Source: Ascarosepion bandense
Lineage: Eukaryota > Mollusca > Cephalopoda > Sepiida > Sepiidae
Assembly: GCA_037127315.1 (NCBI GenBank)
Contig: JBBBDQ010001271.1
Span: 1,781,501 to 1,845,500, forward strand
DNA: 64,000 bases
Reading direction: 5' to 3'
Part shown: in pieces, positions 12,150 to 24,645 of the stretch
How positions within the stretch are numbered: the stretch's first letter is position 1
How the letters are laid out: every line of letters begins with the position of its first letter
Made by a program: the position numbers and the translations under genes
Notes under the pieces: model-generated
What the model was told of the DNA's origin: nothing
The model's database searches: none
What the model saw: only the letters and a program-made list of their open reading frames with translations

Positions 12150-12475
12150 TATGACAAACTGCTACATAATATCATTCCTCCTAGAAGAGACAAAGTAACA
12201 GTGGTCAGAAGGATGTTGATAATACAATGGACAGAGCATGTAAAAAAAAAAAGGATGTTTAAGAAAAATGGAAATGAAAAGGATACTTATATTTAAAATA
12301 AGAAAGACTGAATTTTCAAGAACATAATGAGGAAAGGGGATTTTGGTGAATTTGACACTCACAGAACATACTAAAGCAAGGAGGGACAGAGGGAAATAGT
12401 GAGTAACCTTCCTAATGAGAAAGGATACTGAGAATAACATGTATTCTTCTATCCACCATGTTCCTACTGAACATA
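12150..12475 (+). mobile_element. RTE-type LINE 3' fragment, decayed
   Basis: In the plus direction the text follows the RTE end block ('...RKTEFSRTIMRKGDF' in place of 'RKRQLKFLGHAMRKESL'), with many stops. It meets an oppositely oriented piece of the same family directly to its right. Confidence 0.5.
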
Positions 12476-12480
12476 GGTAA

Positions 12481-12640
12481 TCATGGCTCTCCAAAACATC
12501 CTATATCTTCTGGATCTTAGCAATGTTTGTCACTTTGCTTCCGTTTTGCCATATATTCACACAAACTTGTTAGATTCAATGTTTTACTGAATAACCTGCA
12601 CAAGTGAATTGTTTTAAAAGGATCGGTTTGTAGAGGATTT
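12481..12640 (-). mobile_element. RTE-type LINE 3' fragment
   Basis: Starts with 'tcatggctctccaaaaca', the reverse complement of the codons for the terminal 'WRTMIA' block seen at 6880-6900. Together with 12150-12475 it forms a tail-to-tail pair. Confidence 0.5.
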
Positions 12641-14062
12641 TTAGGTCCTTTATGATTTATATTACGATTCGTCCAAAATACGATCCAAGAAAAATAAAGA
12701 CAACAATTCCAATTTGTAACCAATAAATAAATATGTAAATTCAAATAAATACAGCATTAAACAAACAAAGCATGTTATAGAGTAAGAGGAAAAAGTTGTT
12801 CCCCTTTAACTGTTTGTTGACCAAAGTCAATTAAATGAAAGTTTTTTTCTTGTGCTGAAAAGGTTTGTTATAATTTTTAGAAAGATTTTCATGTAAGAAT
12901 AAATAACATGAATAATACAATTATTTTGAATGTAATTGTAAGTAACACAAATTTTGGTCAAGAGTTTAAAAGTTAAAAAGTTCTTGGCAAAAATGTTCAG
13001 ACAGAAAACAAAGTTCTGTGTCTGTGTGTATGTTAAGGAAGGTTTGAGTTGAGAGACTTAGGTAGAGTCCATTTAGCCTGGTTGTCTACTGACTAGCCTG
13101 CTGAAAGTAGCCGTTTTAACATAAACCAACCTTTATATTTTTTATTTATTTATCTACTTATTTTTTACCCTATTTTTTACTTTATTTCATTATTTTATAA
13201 TTGTTTTTATATATTTATTTTTTATTTTTTATTTTATTTTTTAATCCCTTTCGTTCCCCAAAAATAATGAACTACAAGTGGTTCCCTTGAACTACACATA
13301 CAACAACTGCCTCAACAAAATTTACCCTTTAATATTAATTTAACTTTTATTATTTTACTTTCCACTTTCATGTTTAAGCTTCAGTCTAAACCAAATTAAA
13401 TTATACATTTAATAAATTAAAAAATGGCATCCCAGATTTATAATTTATAATGCCCATGTACAACGCAAGAACTAAAAGTAAAAATTAAAATATAAAAACA
13501 GTGTTGATTGAAAAGGTATGAAAATCTGAGTCATGCTATAGAATAATATGTATATTTATCAATATGTGTGTGTGCACGTGTGTGTCAATCTAGAAGAACA
13601 AGTCAACTGCATCCTGCAAAAAGCTTATTTGCTATGAAAATCATAACATTAAAGCTTAGTGAATTGAGGTTGCAACAGCATACGCCACAGTTAGAGTGTA
13701 TGAGTGTATGGAACTTGAGCAAATTATATAATTATTATTAGTACTAAAATAATTGTATAGTCCACTTAACTTATAGGAATCTGTGTTCAGAGTTTATGGA
13801 CATACAACTTTTGGCAAATTTTTTTAATGTAAAATACTAACACACACACACATACACATATATATATATATGGGTTATGGGTTAAATAACTGAGGTCTGT
13901 TGTTCATGTGATCTGTGGCAGACGTCTGCACCGATTGTTTGTTATCAGCAGTTCCAAAAAGTGTGGATGGTCCTACACAATGCCTTCACCACTTTAAACA
14001 ATTCTTTGTGTGGTTGTCTAATTGTGTTAGATGCTCATACGTCGAAATTGACAGGAGAGTCC

Positions 14063-14106
<44 letters not shown>

Positions 14107-14187
14107 TAGAATCCTTGGTACTTGATAAGGTAAATTCCACAGGGGATTAAATCCAATGAGAACTCAGTGTTAAAATTTAACAGAATA
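12641..14187. other. AT-rich non-coding stretch
   Basis: A T-rich low-complexity block lies at 13131-13250 ('tttatttatt' and variants). A CA/TA tract at about 13840-13870 and a pure (TA)n at about 14064-14104 are microsatellites. The frame at 13915-14109 ends inside the TA tract and I do not accept it as a gene. Confidence 0.5.
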
Positions 14188-14610
14188 TTATTAATCATTT
14201 CATTCCAAGCAAGGTGATAATGCCACTAAGACACAAAGGGTTACTAGAAATGAAAGAATATGGCAAGATTTTAGTGACCAAAAAAAGGATAATAAAACAA
14301 CCTGCTCAGAAAGACAGAATTTTGAAGACTGTAGATGACAAAGAAGCAAGAAACTGGAAGAAAAAAAACAATTAGAATAGAATTTGAAGTTACATTTCAC
14401 TGTTTGAACAATAAAATGATGGTTTCATTAGGTTAATGTACTTAGGAAGAGAGGTCATTAGAACAACTGCCATGAAGATATTCATAGAAAAGACGGAGAG
14501 AAGCCATGTCACAGTGATAGAAAGTGACTGAAGTTGAGAGGCCAAGTCAGGAAGAATAATATTAGAGATGTTTCCTTGGATTCTGTTAAAAATCTTGAGA
14601 TATATAACCA
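14188..14610 (-). mobile_element. CR1-type LINE 3' fragment
   Basis: On the plus strand it starts with 'aatcatttcattccaagcaa', the reverse complement of the family tail. It then runs backwards through the decayed end block into the 'SLCLFYKYFHG' region (about 14470-14510). Several frames and stops; dead. Confidence 0.7.
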
Positions 14611-14650
14611 GAGCACTAAACCAGATATAGCAGTAATATTCAATTCACAG

Positions 14651-14991
14651 GTAAATCAGTAAGTCAGTTAAGGGCCATATGTGAAACATGCTTGGGCAAT
14701 CATGTCTCGAAAGAGACATGACTGACTGGGCAGAAGATTAGGTTGCCATTACTTTCTGCAGTAGACTGATTGCCAGCCAGGGCTATAGAACCCAATTTGT
14801 CCTGTTATTTAACCCACAACTGGAGGGAAGAGACAGATTAATACCTTTCCCAAGAGTATTTGCGTGTAAGTGAATGCAACAAATTCAACTGGAATTCAAA
14901 CTTGGCTCCCCAATTTCTCATTCTGAGCTGATATCCACTGCACCACAATGCACAGGCCAAGGTATCCACTGCACCACAATGCACAGGCCAA
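14651..14991 (-). mobile_element. tRNA-derived SINE with a 31-bp terminal duplication
   Basis: In minus orientation the element starts with a tRNA-like head ('gtgcagtggatatc', with a B-box-like 'agtttgaattcc'). It then runs through 'gggttctatagccctgg' to the 3' end, which carries a hairpin (positions 14702-14721: stem of 8 bp, 4-nt loop). The head end is tandemly duplicated: 14930-14960 and 14961-14991 differ at one base. The element family is shared with 31.5, 35.8, 51.8 and 63.8 kb. tRNA-derived SINEs are known from octopus; linking this family to a named one would need a database. Confidence 0.8.
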
Positions 14992-15132
14992 AAGGTATTA
15001 GTAGACTTATAAATGCAAAATGTTAACAAACGTTCTTAGCAGGAGTGAGCTGAAACATTTAGAGATTAGCTAAAAAATTCTTAATTTCATTATCTGATCA
15101 GATTTTTGGAAGTGAATTTTGCAGCACTTTCC

Positions 15133-15136
<4 letters not shown>

Positions 15137-15185
<49 letters not shown>
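15137..15185. repeat. (GT)n microsatellite
   Basis: A near-pure GT run of about 43 bp ending in a short TA run. Confidence 0.95.
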
Positions 15186-16944
15186 AGGCTTTTCTAAATA
15201 TTTGGACTCCAGAATTGTCATACAATACAGTGGCTGATTGATTCTCTAGCTTGCCTCAGAGTGACCTGAAAGAACTGTATGCCATTCTAATGAGTAACTA
15301 AGAAGAAAGGAAGTATCCACTTTGCTACAACTGACTGACTTTATCAACCAAAAAAACTCTCCACTCATCCCAAGTGGTAACAAGCTTTACCCTTGCAGCT
15401 CTTGAGTGAAACATCATACCTCCCTAACGATATAATGTTTTGCTTCTACTTGAAATGCAAAGTGAACAAACATTGTTTTTAATTTGGCTTTTCTCACCAG
15501 TTGAAAGGTATTCAAGAAATTAGATATTAGTGAGATGATATTACTGTTTATAATCTTTTAATGTTTAAACATACAAACAGAGATGGTTTGTGCTTTTTTT
15601 GTTACTAGGACTTACATTTTTTCTCACTGATTTTTAAAGTGGTTTTAATGTAAGAATAGATAAATGAAAATCTAACAAAAATAGACCAACAGCATAATAA
15701 AAAAATGGATGAACAATGTACATCTCTTTTTCATGAAAGTATCTACTGTTTTTTGAGCACTATTTGTGTGGTCAAAACTGCAAATTAGTTGGATGATATG
15801 GCATAGGAGTACATATCCATATCAGGAAGACTGTAAGAACTAACAGAAAGAGAAGGGCTTTATTTTCATTCATTTTGTTTTTTTTTTTTAAGAAAAGAAG
15901 AGAGAAAGAAAATGATGGAAGTTGAGAAGAAATCATGTTTACAATCTAAACATGCACTAACAGCAGTGCCAGACTTGGACGAAATAAAAAGTGCTGTTAT
16001 GCAGATTGACATGATTTGTTTGTGTTCAGTTATGTAAAAAATATATACATATAGTTTTGCTTTTTACTTTGACAGAAACTTGTTATTTTTATAAGCATAC
16101 CTTGCTCAACACCAAGCACGCACACCCACATAAACAATTATATATCAACACAAATACCTGTATATTGAGACATATGCACATAAATACACATCTATACATT
16201 TACATACATACATACTCTATATATGATTTAAATATGTACAAGAATCTGATAAAATGGTAAATATATAAGTAACTATGTAATCTATGTAACATATGCCTCA
16301 TATGTATATTATGAACAAACATATGTAATGCATGCATATGTGTACAAACATATAAATAAATGTGTACAAACATATAAATACTTGCATACCCATTCAAAAC
16401 ATTCACCTGTGTGTGTGTATGCAAATTCATATATTTCTATTAAAATGCTTACATCTATAGATGCTTATGCATATATAAGTAGATCCTATAGGTATGGTAG
16501 GTTTGGTTTCAGATCACAGCAATAAAGTGAATGTTACAAGTCACAAAAAATTTTTGATTTCCCAATGAATAGAAGAATTGTGTTTCTGCTACGTTGTAGT
16601 CTGGGCTGCGTGCAGTAGCATTAGAACCCAAAAGTGAAAAAGTTTGAAATATTTTGAGAATTACCAAAATGTGGTGCAAAATTAACACTTGGCAAAATGG
16701 TCTCTGTCAGTTTTGTTTGAAACAAAAAATGGAATATCTGCAAAGATATTCAACTTTTAGTACAGCATAATGCAATAAAATGAGAATACAAAGTAGGGCT
16801 GAAAAAGTCTTGCCCCTTTCCTTGAATGTGATAAAATAACCAAAAAACATTAGATTTTTCTATGGGAGGACTTTTTGGCTGAGCTATGAATATTTCAGCA
16901 CCTCTTCATATTGATCTATCTATCTACATATATATATATATATA
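15186..16944. other. Non-coding stretch rich in ATACA-type low complexity
   Basis: Between about 16070 and 16480 the sequence is a scrambled CATA/TACA low-complexity region that throws up several unreal frames on both strands. No other recognised feature. Confidence 0.5.
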
Positions 16945-17303
16945 CTAGCAGTATAGTCCGGCGTTGCTCAAGTGTAATGAAAGCTTTTATATATATATTA
17001 TCAATTTTCTGCACTATTGTAAGAACTGCAACCTTGAAACTTCTGAATATCTTTCTTATGTCTTTGTCTATGAGTGTATCAAATTTGATTAAAATTGGAC
17101 CACTCATTCTATAATCAATTTTTTCAATTATCAATTTTCGATATTTATTGGGGGTACCTCGGCACAAAACCTAGCTAAGAACACTCACAGGCGCTTATAG
17201 TACAACTGTGTAAATTTTTAAGATAATCGGTTCAGCCGTTTCGGAGTCTATAGGTAACAGATAGACACACACACACACAAAGTTCCATTTATAAATAAGT
17301 TTA
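16945..17303 (+). repeat. 'CCGGCG' interspersed repeat, short copy
   Basis: Signature 'ctagcagtatagtccggcg' sits directly after a (TA)n tract, with the end 'aaagttccatttataaataa' near 17300. It lacks most of the first half: after 'taatgaaagctttt' it jumps straight to the TATATA and 'tttctgcactattgtaag' module. Confidence 0.85.
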
Positions 17304-17892
17304 TAACATAAATATGTTATAATATCATTACAAAAATAGCTATTTTGTTTCGACACTACTTGTGTCTTATCAAGTGATAGTGTTGATTTCAAGTTGAAAA
17401 GTTTTAAAAGGTTCAAAACTAGCCAAACCCCCTCAATCAGGGTGACATTGTTACATAGTTTGTGGTGACCAGTTAAAATACAAGTAATTTCTAATTTTAA
17501 GAACATAAAAACAGACTTTAAAAAGAATTTATTAGGGCATTAATGTTAATATTTGATTAAAATAGAGATCGGTATTACTAATTCACTGTTAGTTTCATTA
17601 TACAATAAAAAATTAAAATTTATTTTCAAAAGAAAAAAAAATATATGCATATTTATTACGAATTAATGTTCAGTCTTATATGTATCCAATATCTAGCATT
17701 TACGGACGTTTTCCAAGCCTGGCTCTAAATCTAATGAATAAATTGACACGTCATTAAAAAAAAAAGAGTTAAAAAATTGTGTATGCACATATGTGTCTGT
17801 ACATGTGTATATAGTAGTATATGTATGTATATGGGTATTTATATATTTGTGTGTGTCTATCCCTTATTTCCTGTTTCATATTTGAATAACTT
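17304..17892. other. Non-coding stretch, nothing recognised
   Basis: AT-rich with a TATG/TGTA low-complexity part at about 17780-17860. The minus-strand frame 17195-17506 overlaps the repeat end and has no recognisable domain. Confidence 0.4.
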
Positions 17893-18415
17893 TACAGCAG
17901 TCACCCTCTCACTGGCAAAATGTGGCTTCCCTGTGCCTCTTCTACAAATACTTTCACGGCTTCTGTCCAATGAACTTAGCTCACTGGTTCTCCCTATGTA
18001 TGAATTTACATGAGCTACTAGACTAGCAACTAGGTCCCACTCTTTTACAGTGAAATCGATAAAATGTAACTGCAACTTCTACTCTAACAGCTTCTTTTCT
18101 CGCACTTCCCACCTGTGGAATTCCCTTCCGTATACTTGCTTCCCCGACAGCTACAATCTCCAGCAGTTTAAATGTAAGGTCAATAGACATTTCCTATCTC
18201 ACTAACTTGCATCCTTTCTCTCAAGCTCTTTTCTCCACCCACTCCACCTCCATTACACTGGTATTCTCATTCATCTATTACCCTCCTCCTGACATCCCCT
18301 ATAACCTACCCCTCTTTCTCAACACTTTCTCCTATATAACCCACTGTGCAACAGTGGTAGTAAAACTGCCTTGCTTGGGGTGAAATGATTAAAAATAAAT
18401 AAATAAATAAAATAA
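17893..18415 (+). mobile_element. CR1-type LINE 3' fragment
   Basis: Corresponds to the last part of copy B: 'VASLCLFYKYFHGF' (in a frame broken near 17935), 'FTVKSIKCNCNFYSNSFFSR', the 3' UTR and the tail 'ggggtgaaatgattaaaa', followed by an (AAAT)n run to about 18412. 5' truncation point near 17893. Confidence 0.85.
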
Positions 18416-18467
18416 TCTAAATCTAATGCTTTGTTAAACTTAGAATTTAAAATCTGTAGTCTCTAAC

Positions 18468-18508
<41 letters not shown>

Positions 18509-20399
18509 ATTAATTGTCTAAATTATTAGCACTTTCAGATATCGTTATCTATTATCAAAGACTTGTTTTTATGCTGTCATGGATATGTATATTATTATGT
18601 AAAAACATGGAAATGCATATGATACTTCAAAATGAAGAAACCAAAAACATAGTAAAAAAAAATAGTTTGAAATCTTTGATAATAACTAATAAAAGGAAAA
18701 ATTACTTAAACATTGGACAGTTCATTTCTAAATTCATACTTGAAACCAAGAAAATTATCCAAAGTTAAAAAAAATTTAACAAAAAAAAAATAAAAATTGA
18801 ATTAACCAAAATAAAAAAAATTATTAATGAAAGCACATTGGACAATAATCACTATGGACAGTTTTTGCATTCTCTAATTCCTCATAAAAGAACAACTGTG
18901 AGAACACTACAAAAACCAAATAAGAACTTATAAAATTTTCTTTGTCTGTCACATTCAATAAAGCATGTATATGCCTGAAAACTCATCAAAGATGTCACAC
19001 ACAGTGAAAAGTCATTGACTATGTGTTATGTGGCATTTCTAGTTGCAGAGAGTGTAAACAGGATATGCCTCAGTTGGTAGTCTACAATGTCTCATGAAAG
19101 TTTATCAAAATATTAATGTAACATCTACTACAAAAAATTCTCAATGTTGCCACATATGTAAAAGAGAATCTACCAGGATTAAAAAAAACTCATTTGCACT
19201 ATTCATATTTGAAGATTTTTCAAATGATGACATCACTTAAGACTAAGATATCCTATTCTTGATGAACACTACAAGTTTTTAAGTATATACATGGTAAAAG
19301 GTAGTGGATGTTCTGGTATCGTTCTCAACCCTTTTCAACCCTTTTCACCCCTTTTGTGATGTAGCAATGTAGTAACTCTCATTCCATTTAACCATCATGT
19401 ATTTTAGATGGTGATGAATGCTACAAAAAGGTTTGTTCAGTATAGGGAAAAAGTCCTGTCCAAGCAGATGTCATGTTACATAAATTCAAACAAAAAACTA
19501 TTTCTACTTTGTTATCAATTTTCCTAATATATATTTTCTCCCACATATATATATATATATATATATATGGGGGAGAGATAGAATATACACATGATAAATG
19601 AGTGATTAAAAATAAATGTCAAAATAAAATTTGAACTGCTAAAAAATTTTCATACAGTTGTTAACATTTTTGTATTTTACGTGAACATTTTCAAAACACT
19701 AAATTATATATTGCTGTGGAGTAGTTTTTGCACTGAAGGTTATAATCGTGCTATGTTGGTTGCTAATCAACTTAACGTATCCAAAATGTTAGGAACTTGG
19801 TAATCTTCCACTCAAAGCTGACTCCTTAGTATTTGGCTAACTGCCGACTAATATCAACTGCCTAGTAGTTCTACTGAACTCCAATAGAAGTCTAAAGAAC
19901 TTCCATGAACTTCCCAAGTGCTTCTTCTGTTAACTCCCTGTTAACTCTTATTAATATAGAACGGAGAGTCCATTATCTGAGGAATAGGTGTGTTTCACCA
20001 TAACATATATATATATATATATATTGATTGATTGATTGATTGATTGATTGTTTAATACTTAGTTTTTGATCATAATATGGTTAGACCAGTAATTATGACT
20101 AAATGCATCCACACTAAGAAATACCCTCTTAGGTTCATACAACCATGGATGAAAATGCCATAATCCATTTTAATTTAAAAATTGCGCATTTATAAAATCC
20201 CTGCCACGTTAACGTTCAAATAAAACACCATTACAAGAGCATTCTTAAAAAGAAAAATGGTAAACGGTAAAAATCAGTTATTACAAATTGCCTGAAGACA
20301 CCACTCATGGTAGAAACCTGGGTAGTGAAATAACTCGTTTAAAAATGGAAAGTATATATATATATAATTTAGTGTTTTGATAATATATATATATAGTGT
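18416..20399. other. Non-coding stretch with microsatellites
   Basis: (TA)n at about 18472-18507, 19541-19568 and 20003-20024. The last is followed directly by (TTGA)n at about 20024-20050. Around 18640-19250 the plus strand has Lys- and Cys-containing broken frames that I could not assign. A small triplicated motif 'caacccttttca' lies at about 19327-19352. Confidence 0.45.
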
Positions 20400-20985
20400 T
20401 TTATAAATATATACATAAGTTTTATTAAAAATAACTGATAAGGTAGAGTGGTCAAGTTTTTTATTTAATTTTCTAGTGTTCTTATGATTTTTTTTCTTTT
20501 ACTGGACATAATTTTTTGTAGAAATTACTCGAATGTTCTGTATGTTCAAGATTAGCAACTAGGTCCCACCCTTTTACTGTGAAACTGATAAATTGTAAAT
20601 GCAAATTCTACTTCAGCAGCTTCTTTTCTTGCACTTCTTGCCTGTGGAATTCCCTTCCTTTCTTTCCCGACAGCTACAAGAATTTAAATGTAAAGTCAAT
20701 AGTCATCTCCTGTCTCACTAACTTACATCCTCCCTCTTATGCTTTTTTCTTCGTCCACCCAACTCTCATCAGTATTCTCTTACTTCTCATACTCTTTTCC
20801 TGACACCCTCTGTAACCTGTCACTCTTTCACATAACATTCCTCCTATGTAACCCCTGCACAACAGTGGCAGTAAAATGCCTTTCTTGGGGCCATACGATT
20901 ATAAAAAAAAACAAAAAAACCTTTAGCCATTATCAAGGATGATTTTAACTTTTAAATGAAAAGTATACCTCTAGTTACATGCATA
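20400..20985 (+). repeat. Interspersed repeat split by a LINE fragment
   Basis: The left part 20400-20548 and right part 20917-20985 match consecutive segments of 8405-8640: the left part ends at the counterpart of 'tgtactttcaag' and the right part restarts at 'ctttagccattat'. The LINE fragment therefore landed inside this repeat. Confidence 0.55.
20549..20916 (+). mobile_element. CR1-type LINE 3' fragment, nested
   Basis: Starts at 'gattagcaactaggtccc', coding 'RLATRSHPFTVKLINCKCKF' in broken form. It passes 'SCLWNSLPFFPDSY' and ends with the 3' UTR and a tail reading 'ggggccatacgattataa' plus As. About 370 bp, inserted in an older repeat. Confidence 0.85.
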
Positions 20986-20999
20986 AAAAATACATTTCT

Positions 21000-21095
21000 G
21001 GTTGTTTCTAAAACCTTCTTGTTCTCTCTACCTCCTTGTAGCCTCTTGCATCTTAGTGGTACTGTCACCATGTTTGGGAAGAATTGATTAAAAAA
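21000..21095 (+). mobile_element. CR1-type LINE tail remnant
   Basis: Only the 3' UTR end survives: 'agcctcttgcatcttagtgg' then 'gggaagaattgattaaaa'. It matches the spacing of the family tail but is diverged. Confidence 0.5.
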
Positions 21096-21838
21096 AATAT
21101 TGTCCTTATATTATCTCTCCCATTCCATGTTATCTAAACTTGTTATATAGATTACTTCTTGTTTTCTTTTGTCTTTCCTGCCTTCAATATGTCACAATAT
21201 GTCCTATGAGCATCAGATTATCCAAGTCCTTCTTCCTCAGAACATCAAAAACATCTACAGTGATAGATAGATAAGAAATTGTGATAGATAAATAGATAAA
21301 CTTAGTGAGTGATTTATGTATGTATTCATAGTTAAAGGGGCATAACTTCTCTAAATTAAACTGAAAAAAAGAAAGAATTTTTGAAGGTGTGTGCTGATAC
21401 ATGACACTAGTTTAAGAAACATTTTGCAACATTACCATGACTATCTTTTAGTATATCAGTGTGCTATTCCAGTAATAATACTCGGATATTAAGGTAAATG
21501 TTTGCCAGTTTTATTGTACCACAGAATAACTACAACCCTTCAGGAACTAATACCGAGCATTTTATTTTATACTTAACTTTATCTTAACTCATGACAAAAT
21601 TATTTGCTTGTGTGTATTCATCTAGAAATACAAAAATAGTTGTGTAAGGCCTATATATTTCCTTAGGGTATTGATATAAACTGAAAAACTGGTTATCTAG
21701 GTTTAAATTATAACCTGGATCTTACATTTCTGTAATAACATTTAGCATTCTGTGTAATTTTAAGCAAAATAATGGAGCCAATCTTCTGACATAAATTAGG
21801 ATTTATTCAGCAAATAAATCAAAACTTTCCTTCATTCA
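21096..21838. other. Non-coding stretch, mostly unrecognised
   Basis: Positions 21180-21240 read like a decayed RTE end fragment on the minus strand ('caatatgtcctatgagcatc' resembles 22020-22040). Nothing else seen. Confidence 0.35.
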
Positions 21839-22540
21839 ATCATCATCATCATTATCATCATCCTTCTCCTTTGTAATCATGGCTATTCAAAATTTTCTGT
21901 CATCTGTAGCTCTTAGAAATGTTTGTTTTTTTACTATCCTTTCCACTCTTTGATGTGCCATTCATTTACAAAAGCTTACTTGTTAGTTTACTTTCTGCTC
22001 CTGCTGTTCCTACTGCCTTCAATATGTCCTGTGAGTGTCAAGTTCTCCAAACTAACTTTCCTGATGAGGTATCCTGAAAATATCAGCTGTTCCTTTCTGA
22101 TTCTAAATACAGTGTGCAGCAGAAATACCAACCACATTATGGCAAGACATTAGCTAGATGAAGACAATATTGTCATTAATGTCTTACCCTTACCATTATG
22201 GAGGCGGGGTATTTCTACCGTACACAGAAAGAGTTCCTTTTGCTTCCATTTTCTTCAAAATTTCTTCATTGCTCACATGCCTCATTAATTCTTCTGCAAA
22301 ACCACATCTCTGTTGCCTTTAGTCTTCTCTTCATTTGTGGGGAAATTGTCCATCATTCGCTATCATATAAGAGGGTTGGTATTACATAGTAGTTAAGCAC
22401 TTTTTCCTTTGTTTCTGACAAAATTTTCTTGTTTCTATATACTTAGTTTAGCTTTTGAAACACATCTTTTACTAACCTGTCTTCAGATTTTCATATTACA
22501 GTGATAAAGAAAGTTCTGTTTGTGATAGGGGGATCAAAAA
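21839..22540 (-). mobile_element. RTE-type LINE 3' fragment
   Basis: On the minus strand it ends in a (GAT)n run (plus strand 'catcatcatcattatcatc', 21841-21860) that acts as the tail. It begins inside the region of 'ISIETK..VLDCYVM', with the end block 'WRTMIA' represented at 21878-21895. All frames are broken. The plus-strand frames 21923-22153 and 22198-22389 are shadows. Confidence 0.65.
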
Positions 22541-22654
22541 ATAAAACAAAACCCATCGCTGTAATGAACACCTACTGCATAAGAAGGCAGTAAACAAGAT
22601 TTTTGCAATGTTTATTACTTTATTCTTACACTGTCATTTTCTAACTAAGCTTAT

Positions 22655-23215
22655 TATCAGTCAGTTAAAACCAATATGACTTCCAATTCATGACTGACAA
22701 GGCAGAAGTTTCTTACAGTGGGTTGCCATTTCTTTCCATGGTAGACTGGTTGCTAACCAAGGCTATAGGTAAAAATATAGATAAAAGATGTTGTAAATAC
22801 AACTGGTGTCTTTAAGAATATTTATTTAGTGTAACTTAAATGGTTTCTATGATTTTTCAAAAATTGAGGGCAGAAGAAATGGCTTCAAGACATACAAAAA
22901 AAGAAAAAGATTCCAGGAATACCTTTTTTGAAGAAAAACAAATATTACCACCAAGCTCTCTTTACAAAAATGTGTAAATCAATGTTATAAATATTTACAA
23001 ACCGATTTCTTACAAAGAATATTCTATTCATATGAATCTAATGTAAAACTCTTTTCTGCATCAAACAACCCATTGAGGTTGATATGCCATAAAACAAAAT
23101 AAACCAAACCTTGCCCAAAGATATTTGTGTATAAGAAAATAAAATGAACCCAACTGGAATTCAAACTTGGCTCTCATTCTGACTCTTTATTCATTATGCC
23201 AAACAACAAACTGAC
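22655..23215 (-). mobile_element. tRNA-derived SINE, interrupted
   Basis: The element's 3' end and middle lie at 22655-22768 (up to 'gttgctaaccaaggctatag') and its tRNA-like head at 23105-23215 ('ggaattcaaacttggctc'). The roughly 60 bp normally between them are replaced by about 340 bp of other DNA, whose first 100 bp are a repeat also found at 24218-24316. It is an insertion with a small deletion, or two independent fragments. Confidence 0.6.
22769..22868. repeat. 100-bp repeat, partner at 24218-24316
   Basis: Shared text includes 'gtctttaagaatatttattt' and 'ggtttctatgattttcaaaa'. The two copies differ by several substitutions. The family is unknown; this copy sits inside the split SINE. 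Confidence 0.7.
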
Positions 23216-23956
23216 TATTTTTGTCAGCAAAATTAAAGAAAATAGATAATTAACACCAGATTTACAATTTTGTAGTGAAAAATAAGAAAACCTTGTTAAG
23301 TGCAGACAATTATAACACATAGCAGCATTCATCAGCATGCAGGTTAGGTTTAAGGCTCCAAGTTTTGTAAATTTGGTAACAAAGAAATTATGAGTTCAAT
23401 CCTTGGACTCAGTGTGAATGGGGTGAGCAATAACTGCGAAGTCTTACATAAAAACTAGACAAGATATCCACAGACATGGGCAGTAGAACAAGAACAATTG
23501 ACTCCTATAGATTAAATAAAGGGTTCAACTTGAAATTAGATTGACAAGCATCTGATCATGGCCAGAGGGCGCAATGGACAAAATGTAATAACAATAACAA
23601 AGATGAGGATAATAGTCTGCATGTAAATAAAAATAATTTCTCATCTCAGAATTCCTGATAAAAAGAAAGGAATCATCCTTTGTAGGAAAAGATCACTCTA
23701 TCTCTCTCATATACAAATATACATATATATATTAGAAGAAACAAAATATCCAAACATCACAATAATGTTTTCACAAAACTTTGAAATCAGCATAAATCAT
23801 GTAAGTTAAGTAAGAAACTTTTCTACATTAATTCTGCTATAACTATCTCAATATCAAGCACTTTTTGACAAAAAAACCTGCTTGCCAAAAATGCCTTTCT
23901 ACAAGTAAACTACTGAATAAGCACCAATCTTGGCACTAAGCATAATCACAATTTAA

Positions 23957-23960
<4 letters not shown>
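23216..23960. other. Non-coding stretch with a possible second SINE
   Basis: At about 23320-23590 there is a GC-richer segment with a B-box-like 'gagttcaatcctt' and 'ccacagacatgggcagtaga'; the same style of text ('agacatgggcaactag') recurs near 36985-37010. It may be another tRNA-related SINE, but the A box is not convincing. Confidence 0.35.
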
Positions 23961-24020
<60 letters not shown>

Positions 24021-24134
24021 CCTTTTGCATCATAATTAGTGTTGCCAACATTTTTCTTCCAATGAACTGATGGCCCAAAAAATTCCTAAAGAGAAAAATA
24101 AATGCCTTCATGCTTTTTAAAATTTATCAAGCTA

Positions 24135-24180
<46 letters not shown>

Positions 24181-24407
24181 ACTATATAAAAGGGAGTTTT
24201 TTTATATATTCTACATGGGTAAAAATATGGTAAAAAGATGTTGAAAATGCAACTGATGTCTTTAAGAATATTTATTTAGTGTAACTTTATTGGTTTCTAT
24301 GATTTTCAAAAGTTAAATTTAGATGGAGAGTTGTGAAAATCATAAAACTGTGAAACAGGTACAAAATATTCTTAACGACAACAGTTTCAACATTTTTTTC
24401 ATCACTC

Positions 24408-24448
<41 letters not shown>

Positions 24449-24599
24449 ATATATATATATATGTATGTATATGCGCATGTGTCTACTTAAGCAGCAATCC
24501 CTCTTTTGGGAAAGTTTCATTAAAAATGATAGACAAAGTGCTGTGGTCAAGTTATAAAAAACTGCACCTTGTCTGCCATTTTAATGAAACTTCCATTAA

Positions 24600-24643
<44 letters not shown>

Positions 24644-24645
24644 AA
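23961..24645. repeat. Microsatellite cluster and hairpin
   Basis: (TA)n then (CA)n at about 23962-24020, (CTAT)n at about 24133-24186, (CT)n at about 24407-24444 and (TA)n at about 24602-24640. Positions 24218-24316 hold the 100-bp repeat shared with 22769. Between 24506 and 24597 lies an imperfect palindrome: 'aaagtttcattaaaaatga' and 'tagacaaagtgc' are answered by 'gcaccttgtctgcca' and 'ttttaatgaaactt'. Frames through these tracts are not genes. Confidence 0.8.

Noticed and set aside
12162..12494. 110-codon minus-strand open frame
   Set aside because: It lies antisense to a decayed RTE-type LINE fragment and shows no protein family.
16057..16525. Overlapping frames rich in His, Thr and Tyr on both strands
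   Set aside because: They are produced by CATA/TACA low-complexity DNA.
18640..19250. Possible Penelope-like element remnant (Cys-rich text 'VLCGISSCRECKQD')
   Set aside because: The frames are short, no GIY-YIG or reverse transcriptase motif can be read, and the Cys spacing alone is not enough.
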